NCBI RefSeq assembly: GCF_943733665.1
Contig: NZ_OX030782.1
Coordinates: 5,008,501 to 5,072,500, forward strand
Length of the DNA stretch: 64,000 bases
Origin: Aquimarina sp. Aq107
GTDB taxonomy: Bacteria > Bacteroidota > Bacteroidia > Flavobacteriales > Flavobacteriaceae
Direction of reading: 5' to 3'
Below are positions 15,961 through 25,226 of this stretch, one piece after another. Position 1 is the stretch's first letter. Each line of letters starts with the position of its first letter. Under the pieces are notes generated by a model. That model was given only the letters and a program-made list of their open reading frames with translations, had not been told where the DNA came from and ran no database searches. The translations under genes were made by a program, and so were the position numbers.

Positions 15961-18129
15961 TTATCCTTTTACATTGTCACTTACTTGCTCTGGTAAAACT
16001 TCATATCCCATATTGTATAGCGTAAAGCTAAAAATATCAGCATATTGCTCTATTGTTTTGGCAACCGGCGTACCAGCTCCGTGACCTGCGTTTGTTTCGA
16101 TCCGTATCAAAGTTGGGTTAGTACCTTTTTGTTTTGATTGTAATTCTGCGGCAAATTTAAATGAGTGTGCAGGTACTACACGATCATCATGATCTCCTGT
16201 AGTTACTAATGTTGCAGGATATGATACTCCTTCTTTTACATTGTGTACTGGAGAATATCCTTTTAGATATTCGAACATCTGTTTGTCATCTTCCGCAGTT
16301 CCGTAATCATATGCCCATCCTGCACCAGCAGTAAAGGTGTGATAACGTAGCATATCCATTACACCAACAGCAGGTAAAGCTACTTTCATTAAATCAGGTC
16401 GCTGCGTCATGGTAGCTCCTACTAATAACCCTCCGTTAGATCCTCCTCTTATGGCTAGATATTCGCTTGATGTATATTTATTTTCTATTAAATATTCTGC
16501 AGCTGCAATAAAATCATCAAATACATTTTGCTTTTGCATTTTTGTTCCTGCATCATGCCATTTTTTTCCATATTCTCCACCACCTCTTAGGTTAGGAACT
16601 GCATAAACTCCACCTTGTTCCATCCATACCGCATTCGTAATACTAAAAGAAGGAGTTAGACTAACATTAAATCCTCCATATGCATATAAGATAGTTGGAT
16701 TTTTACCTGTTAGTTCTATTCCTTTTTTATGTGTAATGATCATTGGAATTTTAGTACCATCTTTAGAGTTATAGAAAACTTGCTTGCTTTCGTAATCTTC
16801 AGGATTAAAATCTATTTTGGGTTTGCGATATAGTTCTGAAGTTCCATTTGCAATATCATATTTATAAATGCTTCCTGGAGTTTTATAATTAGTAAAAGAA
16901 TAGTATAATTCTTTATCTTCTTTTTTCGCTCCAAAACCACCAATACTTCCCACTCCTGGTAATTCTACATCTCTTACTAATTTTCCTTCATAATCGTATT
17001 GTAATACTTTGGATACTGCATCTACCATATATTCTGCAAAAAAGTAACCTCCACCTGTATTTGGGCTTAGTACATTTTCTGTTTCAGGAATAAAATCTTT
17101 CCAGTTTTCTGGTGTTGGATTAGATGCATCAACCGTTACAATTTTTTGATTAGGAGCATTTAGGTTTGTAACTAGGTATAACTTAGAACCAACATTTTCA
17201 ATTACATAGGTATCACTTTCTGTGTTATCTAGAATAGTAACAAGTTTATCATTATTACTAGTTAAGTTTTTTATAAATAATTTATTTCCAGAAGTAGAGG
17301 TACTAGCGGAGATAATTAAATATTTATCGTCTTCTGTTACACGTCCACTTATATATCGATGTTTTTCTTCTGGTGTACCTCCAAAAATTAGTTGATCTTC
17401 TTTTTGAGCTGTACCGAGTTTATGATAATATACTTTATGCTGATCTGTTTTTGCAGAAAGCTCACTTCCTTTAGGCTTATCGTAACTGGAATAATAGAAA
17501 CCTTCATTTCCTCGCCAAGACATTCCAGAAAATTTGATATCTACAAGGGTATCTTCTATAATCTCTTTAGTCTCTGCATTTTTAACAATGACTTTTCTCC
17601 AATCACTGCCACCTTCAGAGATAGAGTAAGCTAAAAGTTTTCCATTTTTAGAAAAACTAACACCACCAAGTGAAGTTGTACCATCGTTACTAAAAGTATT
17701 AGGATCTAAAAATATTTCAGGTTCATCTCCTTCGTTTTTGAATCTGTAAATTACATATTGATTTTGTAAACCATCATTTTTATAAAAGTAGGTGTAATCA
17801 CCTTCTTTAAATGGTGAGCCAACTTTTTCATAATTCCATAATCCCGATAAACGATTTTTTACTTGATCTCTAAATGGAATACTATCTAGATATCCAAAAG
17901 TTACTTTGTTTTGTTCAGCTACCCAACTTTCAGTTTCTTTACTACGATCATCCTCTAGCCATCTGTAAGGGTCTTTAACCTCAGTGTCAAAATAAGTATC
18001 TACGGTATCTACTTTTTTAGTTTCTGGATAATTCAAGGGAATAATAGTTTTAGCAGTTTCTATTTTTGTTTCATTTTTACATCCTATGATAGACGCTAAC
18101 AAAAATAGTATTAAAAGAGTTTTTTTCAT
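15961..18129 (-). CDS. Prolyl oligopeptidase family serine peptidase (S9A), lipoprotein
   Basis: 722 residues. The N-terminus is a lipoprotein signal ending IIGC (Cys17), so the enzyme is periplasmic or membrane-anchored. Residues about 30-430 are the seven-bladed propeller that filters substrates by size. The C-terminal alpha/beta-hydrolase domain has Ser564 in GGSNGG, the Asp in DHDDRV and His683 in NAGHGAG, completing the S9A triad. The RGGGEYG and YAYGGF motifs are also intact. It should cut proline-containing peptides on the C-terminal side of Pro. The length is normal. The gene is single with its own terminator. Confidence 0.95.
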   Translation of the reverse strand: MKKTLLILFLLASIIGCKNETKIETAKTIIPLNYPETKKVDTVDTYFDTEVKDPYRWLEDDRSKETESWVAEQNKVTFGYLDSIPFRDQVKNRLSGLWNYEKVGSPFKEGDYTYFYKNDGLQNQYVIYRFKNEGDEPEIFLDPNTFSNDGTTSLGGVSFSKNGKLLAYSISEGGSDWRKVIVKNAETKEIIEDTLVDIKFSGMSWRGNEGFYYSSYDKPKGSELSAKTDQHKVYYHKLGTAQKEDQLIFGGTPEEKHRYISGRVTEDDKYLIISASTSTSGNKLFIKNLTSNNDKLVTILDNTESDTYVIENVGSKLYLVTNLNAPNQKIVTVDASNPTPENWKDFIPETENVLSPNTGGGYFFAEYMVDAVSKVLQYDYEGKLVRDVELPGVGSIGGFGAKKEDKELYYSFTNYKTPGSIYKYDIANGTSELYRKPKIDFNPEDYESKQVFYNSKDGTKIPMIITHKKGIELTGKNPTILYAYGGFNVSLTPSFSITNAVWMEQGGVYAVPNLRGGGEYGKKWHDAGTKMQKQNVFDDFIAAAEYLIENKYTSSEYLAIRGGSNGGLLVGATMTQRPDLMKVALPAVGVMDMLRYHTFTAGAGWAYDYGTAEDDKQMFEYLKGYSPVHNVKEGVSYPATLVTTGDHDDRVVPAHSFKFAAELQSKQKGTNPTLIRIETNAGHGAGTPVAKTIEQYADIFSFTLYNMGYEVLPEQVSDNVKG

Positions 18130-18257
18130 GATGAGTTAAATTTTATAAATAATTAAATATTAATTATTAGTTTTTATTTTGGTAATACCTATAAAACCAA
18201 ATAAAGTAGTTTACAAAATTATCAAAACTTATAACTGTAAAGTGCTAAATAAAGCAT

Positions 18258-18366
18258 AAAAAAAGACTGCTCTAACAATGATCAGATAGCTATTACACAT
18301 TTAGAGCGTTGCTTTGGGGTTTAGCAACTCAGTTGATCATTTTCGTAGAGCAGTCGGAATTTTCCG
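18258..18366 (-). ncRNA. Nested structured RNA / elaborate terminator downstream of doxX
   Basis: Three stems nest inside one another: a perfect 9-bp outer stem (18265-18273 with 18347-18355), a perfect 8-bp middle stem (18277-18284 with 18334-18341) and a perfect 6-bp inner stem (18308-18313 with 18323-18328, loop of 9). On the minus strand the outer stem ends in seven T residues, so this is a terminator at least. A small extra hairpin (18355-18359/18362-18366) lies just upstream. The structure follows the DoxX stop codon by 55 nt. It may be a stable 3' UTR, a small RNA, or a simple but complex terminator. No Rfam family is recognised. Confidence 0.55.
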
Positions 18367-18420
18367 TCCTCTAAGAAACGAAAAATTTTACTTTTATACC
18401 AGTAATGTTATAGAAGTAGT

Positions 18421-18795
18421 TTATTGGAATAGACATTTAAAAGTATTCCAGTTTTTATAAATCAAGAAGGCATTTGCAAGAAAAACAAATGCTCCAGGAC
18501 CTATATTTGCAGGATCAAGGGTTGCATGAAATAGTATAATATTGACAGAAATAGGAGCCATCAATACTAGTGCAAATGGCACAGCTTTATTACTTACTAA
18601 TAACAATCCAACGATTATTTCAATAAGACCAACTGTTTTTAAAATGTAACTATTTGCAAGAGCTCCAAATAGAATTCCTGCTTCTGGATTTGCAAATTCA
18701 AAATCGGGTAAAAATCCTATGAACTTATTGCTTCCGAAAACTATTAATAAGACTCCTAATAGGATTCTTAAGGCTAAAATTATTTTAGTATTCAT
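18421..18795 (-). CDS. DoxX family membrane protein
   Basis: 124 residues with four predicted membrane helices. The first helix ILALRILLGVLLIVFGSNKFIGF carries the G-x-x-K/R-F motif typical of the DoxX/DoxD family. Function in this family is poorly defined; links to redox, oxidative stress or thiosulfate:quinone oxidoreductase subunits are known. The gene is single and is followed by the structured RNA at 18258-18366. A second, more distant DoxX-like gene lies at 26084. Confidence 0.82.
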   Translation of the reverse strand: MNTKIILALRILLGVLLIVFGSNKFIGFLPDFEFANPEAGILFGALANSYILKTVGLIEIIVGLLLVSNKAVPFALVLMAPISVNIILFHATLDPANIGPGAFVFLANAFLIYKNWNTFKCLFQ

Positions 18796-18938
18796 TGTTT
18801 GTTTTTTTATGATTAAGTGATTTATTAGAGGGTTAAATGTTAAAAACCTTACAAATGTTATTAGAAACTGAAGCTAAAAAAATACCTTACGGCTTCTGAA
18901 AACTAACTGATTGACTTAATTTTTTAATCTTATTCCTA

Positions 18939-21485
18939 ATGAAGATCACACAACTTCTCACACTCTCTTTCCTAATCTATTTGTTCTCTATTTCGCCTAT
19001 TGCAGGACAAGATTATTTTTTTAAGGATAAGGCTCCTTTTAATTCTGAAATACCGACACCAGAAGAATTTCTTGGATATCCTATTGGAGAACAACACACA
19101 CGTCATGATCAAATTGTAGCATACTTAACTACGTTGGCTGAAATATCCGATAGAGCTACTATAGAGAGCTATGGAAAATCTCATGAAAATAGAAAATTAG
19201 TAATACTTACTATTTCTAAGCCAGAAAACATTGGTAGTTTACCAAGTATAAAAAAACAACATCTTGCATTTACTGATGCTTTGGCTAACCCAACGAATTA
19301 TAACGACATACCTATTTTTATTCAACTAGGTTATAATGTTCATGGAAATGAGCCTTCTGGTGCTGAAGCAGCTATGCTAACTGCTTATACGTTAGTTGCA
19401 TCTAATAGTTCCGAAGTAAAAAAATATTTAGATAATGCAATTGTATTTATTGATCCTACGATTAATCCAGATGGTAGAGATAGACATACGCAATGGGCAA
19501 ATCAATTTAAAGGAAGTCCGTTGGTTAGTGACAAATATGATGCAGAACATAATGAAGGATGGCCTCGTGGGAGAACTAATCATTATTGGTTTGATCTTAA
19601 TAGAGACTGGTTATTAGCTATTAATCCTGAGAGTAGAGGAAAATTAAAATGGTATCACGAATGGTATCCTAATGTGGTTACTGATTTTCATGAAATGGGA
19701 ACAAATAGCACATACTTTTTTGAGCCAATGAAACCTATTGGTTCTTTAGATCCTATAATGCCAAAAGAGAATTATGAAGATTTAAACAATTTGTTTGCTC
19801 CTTATTTTTCGAAAGCATTGGATAATATAGGATCTTTTTATTTTACAAAAGAAGCATTTGACGGGACATATCCAGGTTACGGGTCGTCATATCCGGATCT
19901 TCAAGGAGCACTTGCATTATTGTTTGAGCAAGCTAGTTCTCGAGGGCATTTACAAGATACTGATTACGGAACAATCTCCTTTCCCTTTACAATTCGTAAT
20001 CAATATGTTTCTAGTATTGCTACAATTAAAGCTGCAGTAGAAAACAAAGCTACGTTACGAAAATATCAGCAGGACTTTTTTAAATCATCGGAATCTGGGG
20101 TTGCTAAAAATAATTTTGCTGGTTATGAATTTGGAGATGCATATGATACTAATAGAAATAAAGCATTTATAGATAAATTATTACTACATAAAATAAAGGT
20201 TTATAAAAAGGGGAATAAATATGTAGTTCCTGTAAAACAAGCACAAAAAAGAATGGTTCAGACAGTATTTGAAACATACAACAAATATCGAGATAGTGTT
20301 TTTTATGATGCTTCTGCTTGGAGTGTAGCCAATTTTTATAATATGAAATATAAAGGATTAAAATCTATTGATTTAGGGCAAGAAATAAGATCCACAAAAG
20401 AGATAGGGGCTGTTTCTAAAGTGTCTAAATCGGATTATGCATATATTATGGATTGGGATGATTATAATGCACCTGCTGCATTGTATTACATGCAATCAAA
20501 AGGATTGTTAGTTGCTTCCGCATTTAAACCGTTTAGTATTGTTACTTCAGAAGGAAATAAAAGCTTTAATTATGGAAGTATTTTAGTTCCGGTAAGTAAG
20601 CAGAAAAAAGATATCGATGAGGTATTTGCTATTGTAAAAACAGCCCAAGAAAAATTTAGCGTACCCATTTTTAGTACCAATACAGGATTTAGTTCATCGG
20701 GAATTGACTTGGGGAGTGGTAATTTTAGAAAATTAGAAACACCTAAAGCATTGTTGTTAATTGGAGAAGGTGTAAATTCTTATGAGGCAGGAGAAGTATG
20801 GCATTTGTTAGACACCAGAGTTCATATGCCAATAACTAAATTAAGGATGAATAGGTTTAATAGTATTCCATTAAAAGAATATAATACGTTAGTTATGGTA
20901 TCCGGAAGATATTATCAATTGGATTCTCTACAACAAAAAAGAATAAAAGAATGGGTTTCTCACGGAAATACACTGATAACTATTGCAAATGCTTCTAAAT
21001 GGGCTATTGATAAAAAAATCGTTAAAGAACAATTAACCAAAAAAGAAAAAGATACTTCTGGGAATAAAATTGTAAAACGATTACCATATGTAGATGCTGG
21101 AGAAAATATTGGACGAGAACAAGTAGGAGGCGCTATTTTTGAGGTGGATCTTGATACTACTCATCCATTAGGTTTTGGATATAGAGACAATTCATTACCT
21201 GTATATAAAAATAATGAAGTATTTATTTCGCCAAGTAAGAATCCGTATGCTACAGTGGCAAAATACACCAAAAATGCCCATATTGATGGGTATATATCGA
21301 TTGATAATTATGAGCATTATCTAAAACCCTCTGCTTCACTTGTTGTTAGTGCAATAGGAAGTGGTCGAGTTGTTTTATTTGCAGATAACCCTAATTTTAG
21401 AGGTTCTTGGTATGGTACTAATCGTTTATTTATGAACGCTTTGTTTTTAGGAAAACATATGTATGTACCAAGAGTAAGAGAATAG
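18939..21485 (+). CDS. Secreted M14-family zinc carboxypeptidase, large
   Basis: 848 residues. A signal peptide (about 1-23, ending AGQ) precedes an M14 peptidase domain (about 50-370). The zinc ligands are His135 and Glu138 in VHGNEPSGAEA and His251 in DFHEMG. The probable catalytic Glu330 lies in LFEQASSRG. The long C-terminal part (about 400-848) includes a class-I-amidotransferase-like Rossmann segment (about 600-700, starting LLLIGEGVNSYEAGEVWHLL) as in other large Bacteroidetes M14 proteins. I see no T9SS sorting domain, so it is probably periplasmic. It should trim C-terminal residues from peptides, supporting protein scavenging. Confidence 0.9.
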   Translation: MKITQLLTLSFLIYLFSISPIAGQDYFFKDKAPFNSEIPTPEEFLGYPIGEQHTRHDQIVAYLTTLAEISDRATIESYGKSHENRKLVILTISKPENIGSLPSIKKQHLAFTDALANPTNYNDIPIFIQLGYNVHGNEPSGAEAAMLTAYTLVASNSSEVKKYLDNAIVFIDPTINPDGRDRHTQWANQFKGSPLVSDKYDAEHNEGWPRGRTNHYWFDLNRDWLLAINPESRGKLKWYHEWYPNVVTDFHEMGTNSTYFFEPMKPIGSLDPIMPKENYEDLNNLFAPYFSKALDNIGSFYFTKEAFDGTYPGYGSSYPDLQGALALLFEQASSRGHLQDTDYGTISFPFTIRNQYVSSIATIKAAVENKATLRKYQQDFFKSSESGVAKNNFAGYEFGDAYDTNRNKAFIDKLLLHKIKVYKKGNKYVVPVKQAQKRMVQTVFETYNKYRDSVFYDASAWSVANFYNMKYKGLKSIDLGQEIRSTKEIGAVSKVSKSDYAYIMDWDDYNAPAALYYMQSKGLLVASAFKPFSIVTSEGNKSFNYGSILVPVSKQKKDIDEVFAIVKTAQEKFSVPIFSTNTGFSSSGIDLGSGNFRKLETPKALLLIGEGVNSYEAGEVWHLLDTRVHMPITKLRMNRFNSIPLKEYNTLVMVSGRYYQLDSLQQKRIKEWVSHGNTLITIANASKWAIDKKIVKEQLTKKEKDTSGNKIVKRLPYVDAGENIGREQVGGAIFEVDLDTTHPLGFGYRDNSLPVYKNNEVFISPSKNPYATVAKYTKNAHIDGYISIDNYEHYLKPSASLVVSAIGSGRVVLFADNPNFRGSWYGTNRLFMNALFLGKHMYVPRVRE

Positions 21486-21507
21486 ATGTATTTCTAATAG
21501 AAATGAG

Positions 21508-21546
21508 AAAGCCCTTGTTATTTCTTTAATATAACAAGGGCTTTTT
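21508..21546. terminator. Bidirectional terminator between the M14 peptidase and asd
   Basis: A perfect 13-bp stem (21508-21520 with 21532-21544), 11-nt loop and T-rich tail TTTTT on the plus strand. It lies between two converging genes. Confidence 0.85.
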
Positions 21547-21563
21547 ATAATAGTGGTTGGTTA

Positions 21564-22556
21564 TTAGCCGATTAAATTATTTTCTACTAAATATTCTCCA
21601 ATTTGTACTGCATTTGTAGCGGCTCCTTTTCTAAGGTTATCTGCTACAATCCACATGTTTAATGCATTTTCTCTAGAATGATCTCTTCTAATTCTACCTA
21701 CAAAAACATCATTTTTCCCTTCGGCATAAATAGGCATTGGATATGTATTAGTATCTGGGTTATCCTGTACTGTAACTCCAGAAGTATTATTTAAAATTTG
21801 ACGAACTTCATTTTCCTGAAACTCATTTTCAAACTCAAGATTTACACTTTCACTATGTCCACCAACAACTGGAATACGAATAGCTGTTGCAGTAACTGCA
21901 ATAGTACGATCATCAAGAATTTTCTGAGTTTCGTTCACTAATTTCATCTCTTCTTTAGTATACCCATTTTCTTGGAACACATCACAGTGCGGAATTGCAT
22001 TGCGATGGATTGGATATGGATAAGCCATTTCACCTTTTTCTCCAGCGTATTCATTTTCTAATTGTTGAACAGCTTTTACTCCTGTTCCAGTAATAGATTG
22101 ATAGGTAGAGATAATAGCACGTTTGATCTTGTAAGATGAGTGTAGTGGCCCTAATGCCATTACTAGTTGTATAGTAGAACAATTAGGGTTTGCTATAATC
22201 TTATCTTCTTTAGTTAAATCTTTAGCATTAATTTCTGGTACAACTAACTTTTTGGTTGGATCCATTCTCCATGCAGAAGAATTATCGATTACTGTAATCC
22301 CAGCATCTGCAAATTTAGGAGCCCATTCTAGAGAAGTACTTCCACCTGCAGAAAATAAAGCTACATCAGGTTTCATTTCTATAGCCGTAGCTAAACCAAC
22401 AACAGAAAACTCTTGATTCTTATATGATATTTTCTTTCCAATAGATCTTTCTGAAGCAACAGGAATTAATTCTGTTACTGGAAAATTACGTTCTTCTAAT
22501 ACTTTTAACATTACGGTACCTACCAATCCAGTGGCACCAACAACAGCTACTTTCAT
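21564..22556 (-). CDS. asd: Aspartate-semialdehyde dehydrogenase
   Basis: 330 residues. N-terminal NADP-binding motif GATGLVG (7-13). The catalytic Cys126 is in NPNCSTIQ. The acid-base His is in GGHSESVN (about 243). It reduces aspartyl phosphate to the semialdehyde for lysine/diaminopimelate, threonine and methionine. A typical Bacteroidetes single-gene arrangement downstream of mscL, with a terminator between them. Confidence 0.96.
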   Translation of the reverse strand: MKVAVVGATGLVGTVMLKVLEERNFPVTELIPVASERSIGKKISYKNQEFSVVGLATAIEMKPDVALFSAGGSTSLEWAPKFADAGITVIDNSSAWRMDPTKKLVVPEINAKDLTKEDKIIANPNCSTIQLVMALGPLHSSYKIKRAIISTYQSITGTGVKAVQQLENEYAGEKGEMAYPYPIHRNAIPHCDVFQENGYTKEEMKLVNETQKILDDRTIAVTATAIRIPVVGGHSESVNLEFENEFQENEVRQILNNTSGVTVQDNPDTNTYPMPIYAEGKNDVFVGRIRRDHSRENALNMWIVADNLRKGAATNAVQIGEYLVENNLIG

Positions 22557-22580
22557 CTGCTTAATTTATTAATGACTTTT

Positions 22581-22608
22581 ACCGATACAAAAATCGGTCT
22601 TTTTTTTA
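22581..22608 (+). terminator. Terminator-like hairpin antisense to the asd leader
   Basis: A 6-bp stem ACCGAT/ATCGGT (22581-22586 with 22593-22598) is followed on the plus strand by CTTTTTTTTT. No plus-strand gene ends here: it would terminate an antisense transcript running through asd, or act as a leader hairpin for asd read on the minus strand. Confidence 0.3.
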
Positions 22609-22703
22609 AATTCCAGCAAATGTGCTAATTATTTATAAGAGAATATTCTTTTTTCGTGAAATAATATTAATTTAAACATTTTGTTACATATTAAACAAAA
22701 TGT

Positions 22704-22734
22704 AAAAAAGAACCACCCAATTTCTTGAGTGGTT
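22704..22734 (-). terminator. Terminator of mscL
   Basis: On the minus strand a stem AACCAC/GTGGTT (22734-22729 with 22716-22711) with three further pairs beyond one mismatch is followed by TTTTTT. It lies 60 nt after the mscL stop. Confidence 0.65.
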
Positions 22735-22793
22735 TAGTTAGAATATGTAGTATAGCGGTAGCTATAGATAATTCAATAAGTAATAATTTGATC

Positions 22794-23201
22794 TTATTTT
22801 TTAAGTAGATCTCTTATTTCAGCTAATAATTCTTCTTGAGTTGGTCCAGCTGGTTCAGCAGGAGCTTCCTCGACAGGCTTTTTAGTTTTGTTATATGCTT
22901 TTACAATCATAAACATTACGAATCCAACGATAATTAAATTAATAATGGTGTTAATCCAAGCTCCATACGTAATTGCATTTTCAGCGGTTGTTATTGCTCC
23001 TGTAGCATCTACAACTGCTTCTTGAAGAATAATTTTTTTACTGCTAAAATCCATTCCACCAGAGAAATAACCTACGACAGGCATTACAATATTGGATACA
23101 AAACCTTTGACAACGCCTCCAATAGCAGTTGCCATAATTACAGCAACAGCAAATTCAACGACATTACCAGTCATTATAAATTCCTTAAATTCTTTAAGCA
23201 T
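22794..23201 (-). CDS. mscL: Large-conductance mechanosensitive channel
   Basis: 135 residues, normal length. N-terminal amphipathic helix LKEFKEFIMTGNVVE, TM1 with the conserved AVAVIMATAIGGVVKGFVSNIVMP pore segment split by glycines, a periplasmic loop, TM2 (about 84-104) and a charged cytoplasmic helix ending in a basic KK. It opens on hypo-osmotic shock to release solutes. Single gene with its own terminator. Confidence 0.96.
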   Translation of the reverse strand: MLKEFKEFIMTGNVVEFAVAVIMATAIGGVVKGFVSNIVMPVVGYFSGGMDFSSKKIILQEAVVDATGAITTAENAITYGAWINTIINLIIVGFVMFMIVKAYNKTKKPVEEAPAEPAGPTQEELLAEIRDLLKK

Positions 23202-23301
23202 GATTATTTTATTTTAGTTAGTATTATGGATACAAAATACGTAAAAATTAAATCTTTGTTTAAAAAAATGTTAAAAAAACACACTGGAAATTCGATCAAA
23301 T

Positions 23302-24414
23302 TCAATTATTACCGATAATAACACGTTTTACTCTTGGAGAAATAGCTGTAAGGAGTTCATAAGAAATTGTTCCTGCGCTTTCAGCTATTATTGCAGCAGA
23401 AGAGGTGTTATCGAATATAATCACTTCGTCTCCTTCTTTACAATCAATATCTGTGATATCAATCATTATCATATCCATACAGACATTTCCAAGGATAAAA
23501 GCTTTTTTTCCGTTTACAATAAAGAAACCATTTTTATTTCCATATTGTCTTCCGATACCATCGGCGTGACCAATAGGGATGGTTGCTGTTTTGGTATATC
23601 CATCAGAAACAAAAGCTCTATTATAACCTAAGGTTTCTCCAGGTTCTAGTGTATGAATTTGAGAAATAACTGATTTAAGCGATGCTATGGGTTTTAAATG
23701 GGTGTCATAGTTAGCGTCATTTCCATAGCCAAATAATCCTATTCCGGTGCGGACCATATCAAAATGTGCTTCTGGATAGTTTAGAACTCCTGATGTATTG
23801 CATTGATGAAGTATAGATTTGTATCCTAATTGATCAATCATTTGAGAAGTTATTTTCTTAAATAAGTTAATTTGACGTATTGTAAACTCCTTTTCATTAT
23901 GATCTTCACTGGCTGCAAGGTGAGAGAATAGCGATTTTACTTTAATTGATTTTGTTTTTTTTAAGTGATTAATTATATAATCCACATCGTTTTCCCAAAG
24001 ACCTAATCGATTTAAACCTGTATTAAACTTAATATGTACAGGATAATCGTTTTGATTTTTTGCTTCTGCGATTGAAATAAATTCTCTTAAAATTCTAGGA
24101 CTGTAGAGACTGGGTTCTAAATTGTATTTAATTAGCGAAGAAAAATTTATCGGTTGCGGATGCAATACTAATATTGGTGTTTTTATACCAGCTTTTCGCA
24201 ATGTAATTCCTTCTGATACATAAGCAACAGCAAAATAATCAGCACCTATTTTTTCTAGATGTTTTGCTATCGTTACAGAATCACTTCCATATCCTGCAGC
24301 TTTTACTACAGCTAACAACTTAACTTTTGAATCAAGCTTACTTTTTAAGTATGTATAATTATGAGTAAGATGAGTCAAATTAATTTCAAGAATGGTTTCT
24401 TTTAGTTTACTCAT
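23302..24414 (-). CDS. alr: Alanine racemase
   Basis: 370 residues. The PLP-binding Lys38 lies in AVVKAAGYGSD, a variant of the usual VVKADAYGHG. The second domain has GYNRAFVS with the catalytic Tyr and IPIGHADGIGR. It supplies D-alanine for peptidoglycan. The start overlaps the end of tdk by 8 nt, so both are co-transcribed. Confidence 0.93.
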   Translation of the reverse strand: MSKLKETILEINLTHLTHNYTYLKSKLDSKVKLLAVVKAAGYGSDSVTIAKHLEKIGADYFAVAYVSEGITLRKAGIKTPILVLHPQPINFSSLIKYNLEPSLYSPRILREFISIAEAKNQNDYPVHIKFNTGLNRLGLWENDVDYIINHLKKTKSIKVKSLFSHLAASEDHNEKEFTIRQINLFKKITSQMIDQLGYKSILHQCNTSGVLNYPEAHFDMVRTGIGLFGYGNDANYDTHLKPIASLKSVISQIHTLEPGETLGYNRAFVSDGYTKTATIPIGHADGIGRQYGNKNGFFIVNGKKAFILGNVCMDMIMIDITDIDCKEGDEVIIFDNTSSAAIIAESAGTISYELLTAISPRVKRVIIGNN

Positions 24415-25054
24415 CAGATTTTTTAGAATTTTTGGATAATTCTTTAGGATCGGTAACCTCTATTTGTTTTACTTTTTCTTTTAGAGAAGCTTTATAGTAA
24501 GCAGCGCGACTTAAAGGTTCGTACTCATCTGTTTCACCCAGTAATACCAAGTCATCTTTTTTAGATTTTCTATAACTAAATTGGGCAAGATTACCAGTTC
24601 TGGTGCATACTGCATGAACTTTGGTTACATATTCTGCAGTAGCCATAAGAGCTGGCATAGGTCCAAAAGGATTTCCTTTAAAATCCATATCTAAGCCTGC
24701 CACAATAACTCGAATACCTTTATTGGCTAAGTCATTACAAACACTTACGATTTCATCATCAAAAAATTGTGCTTCATCAATACCTACTACATCACAAGTA
24801 TCAGCCAAAATTCTAATATTTGCTGCTGCAGGAACAGGAGTAGAACGAATTTCGTTTGCATCATGAGAAACCACCATCTCATCATCATATCGGACATCGA
24901 TAGCTGGTTTAAAAATTTCAACTTTTTGTTTAGCAAATTGCGCACGTTTTAATCTACGAATCAATTCTTCGGTCTTTCCCGAAAACATCGAACCACAGAT
25001 AACTTCTATCCAGCCAAATTGCTCTTTATGATTTACTGTATTTTCGAGAAACAT
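24407..25054 (-). CDS. tdk: Thymidine kinase
   Basis: 215 residues. Walker A GSMFSGKT (21-28), Walker B/lid GIDEAQFFDDE (about 93-103) and a tetramer-type type II TK fold. The zinc-ribbon region is reduced: only one cysteine of the second pair is seen near VCTRTGNLAQFSYRK. It phosphorylates thymidine in the salvage pathway. First gene of the tdk-alr operon. Confidence 0.94.
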   Translation of the reverse strand: MFLENTVNHKEQFGWIEVICGSMFSGKTEELIRRLKRAQFAKQKVEIFKPAIDVRYDDEMVVSHDANEIRSTPVPAAANIRILADTCDVVGIDEAQFFDDEIVSVCNDLANKGIRVIVAGLDMDFKGNPFGPMPALMATAEYVTKVHAVCTRTGNLAQFSYRKSKKDDLVLLGETDEYEPLSRAAYYKASLKEKVKQIEVTDPKELSKNSKKSDE

Positions 25055-25150
25055 TTTGTATTTTTCAGCATCAATTAAAAGAAACCCTACTCTTTAATAA
25101 TACCAATTGAATTTTGAGATGATAATGGAAACAATCCTTCATTTCATTTT

Positions 25151-25158
25151 TACTTTTG
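25151..25158 (+). promoter_or_regulatory. -7 element TACTTTTG
   Basis: Perfect TAnnTTTG match 68 nt upstream of the gene at 25227. No TTG -33 element is evident. Confidence 0.4.
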
Positions 25159-25226
25159 GTATTGCTTTAAAGATGAGGTAAATTTATTAAAAAACAAAAA
25201 GCATAGCCCAAACGAATAAGAAAGTT

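Noticed and set aside
18258..18366. Integron attC-like site
   Set aside because: The arms pair well, but the GTTRRRY core is absent on both strands (CGTAGAG, GTTAGAG without pyrimidine) and no integrase or cassette array is present.
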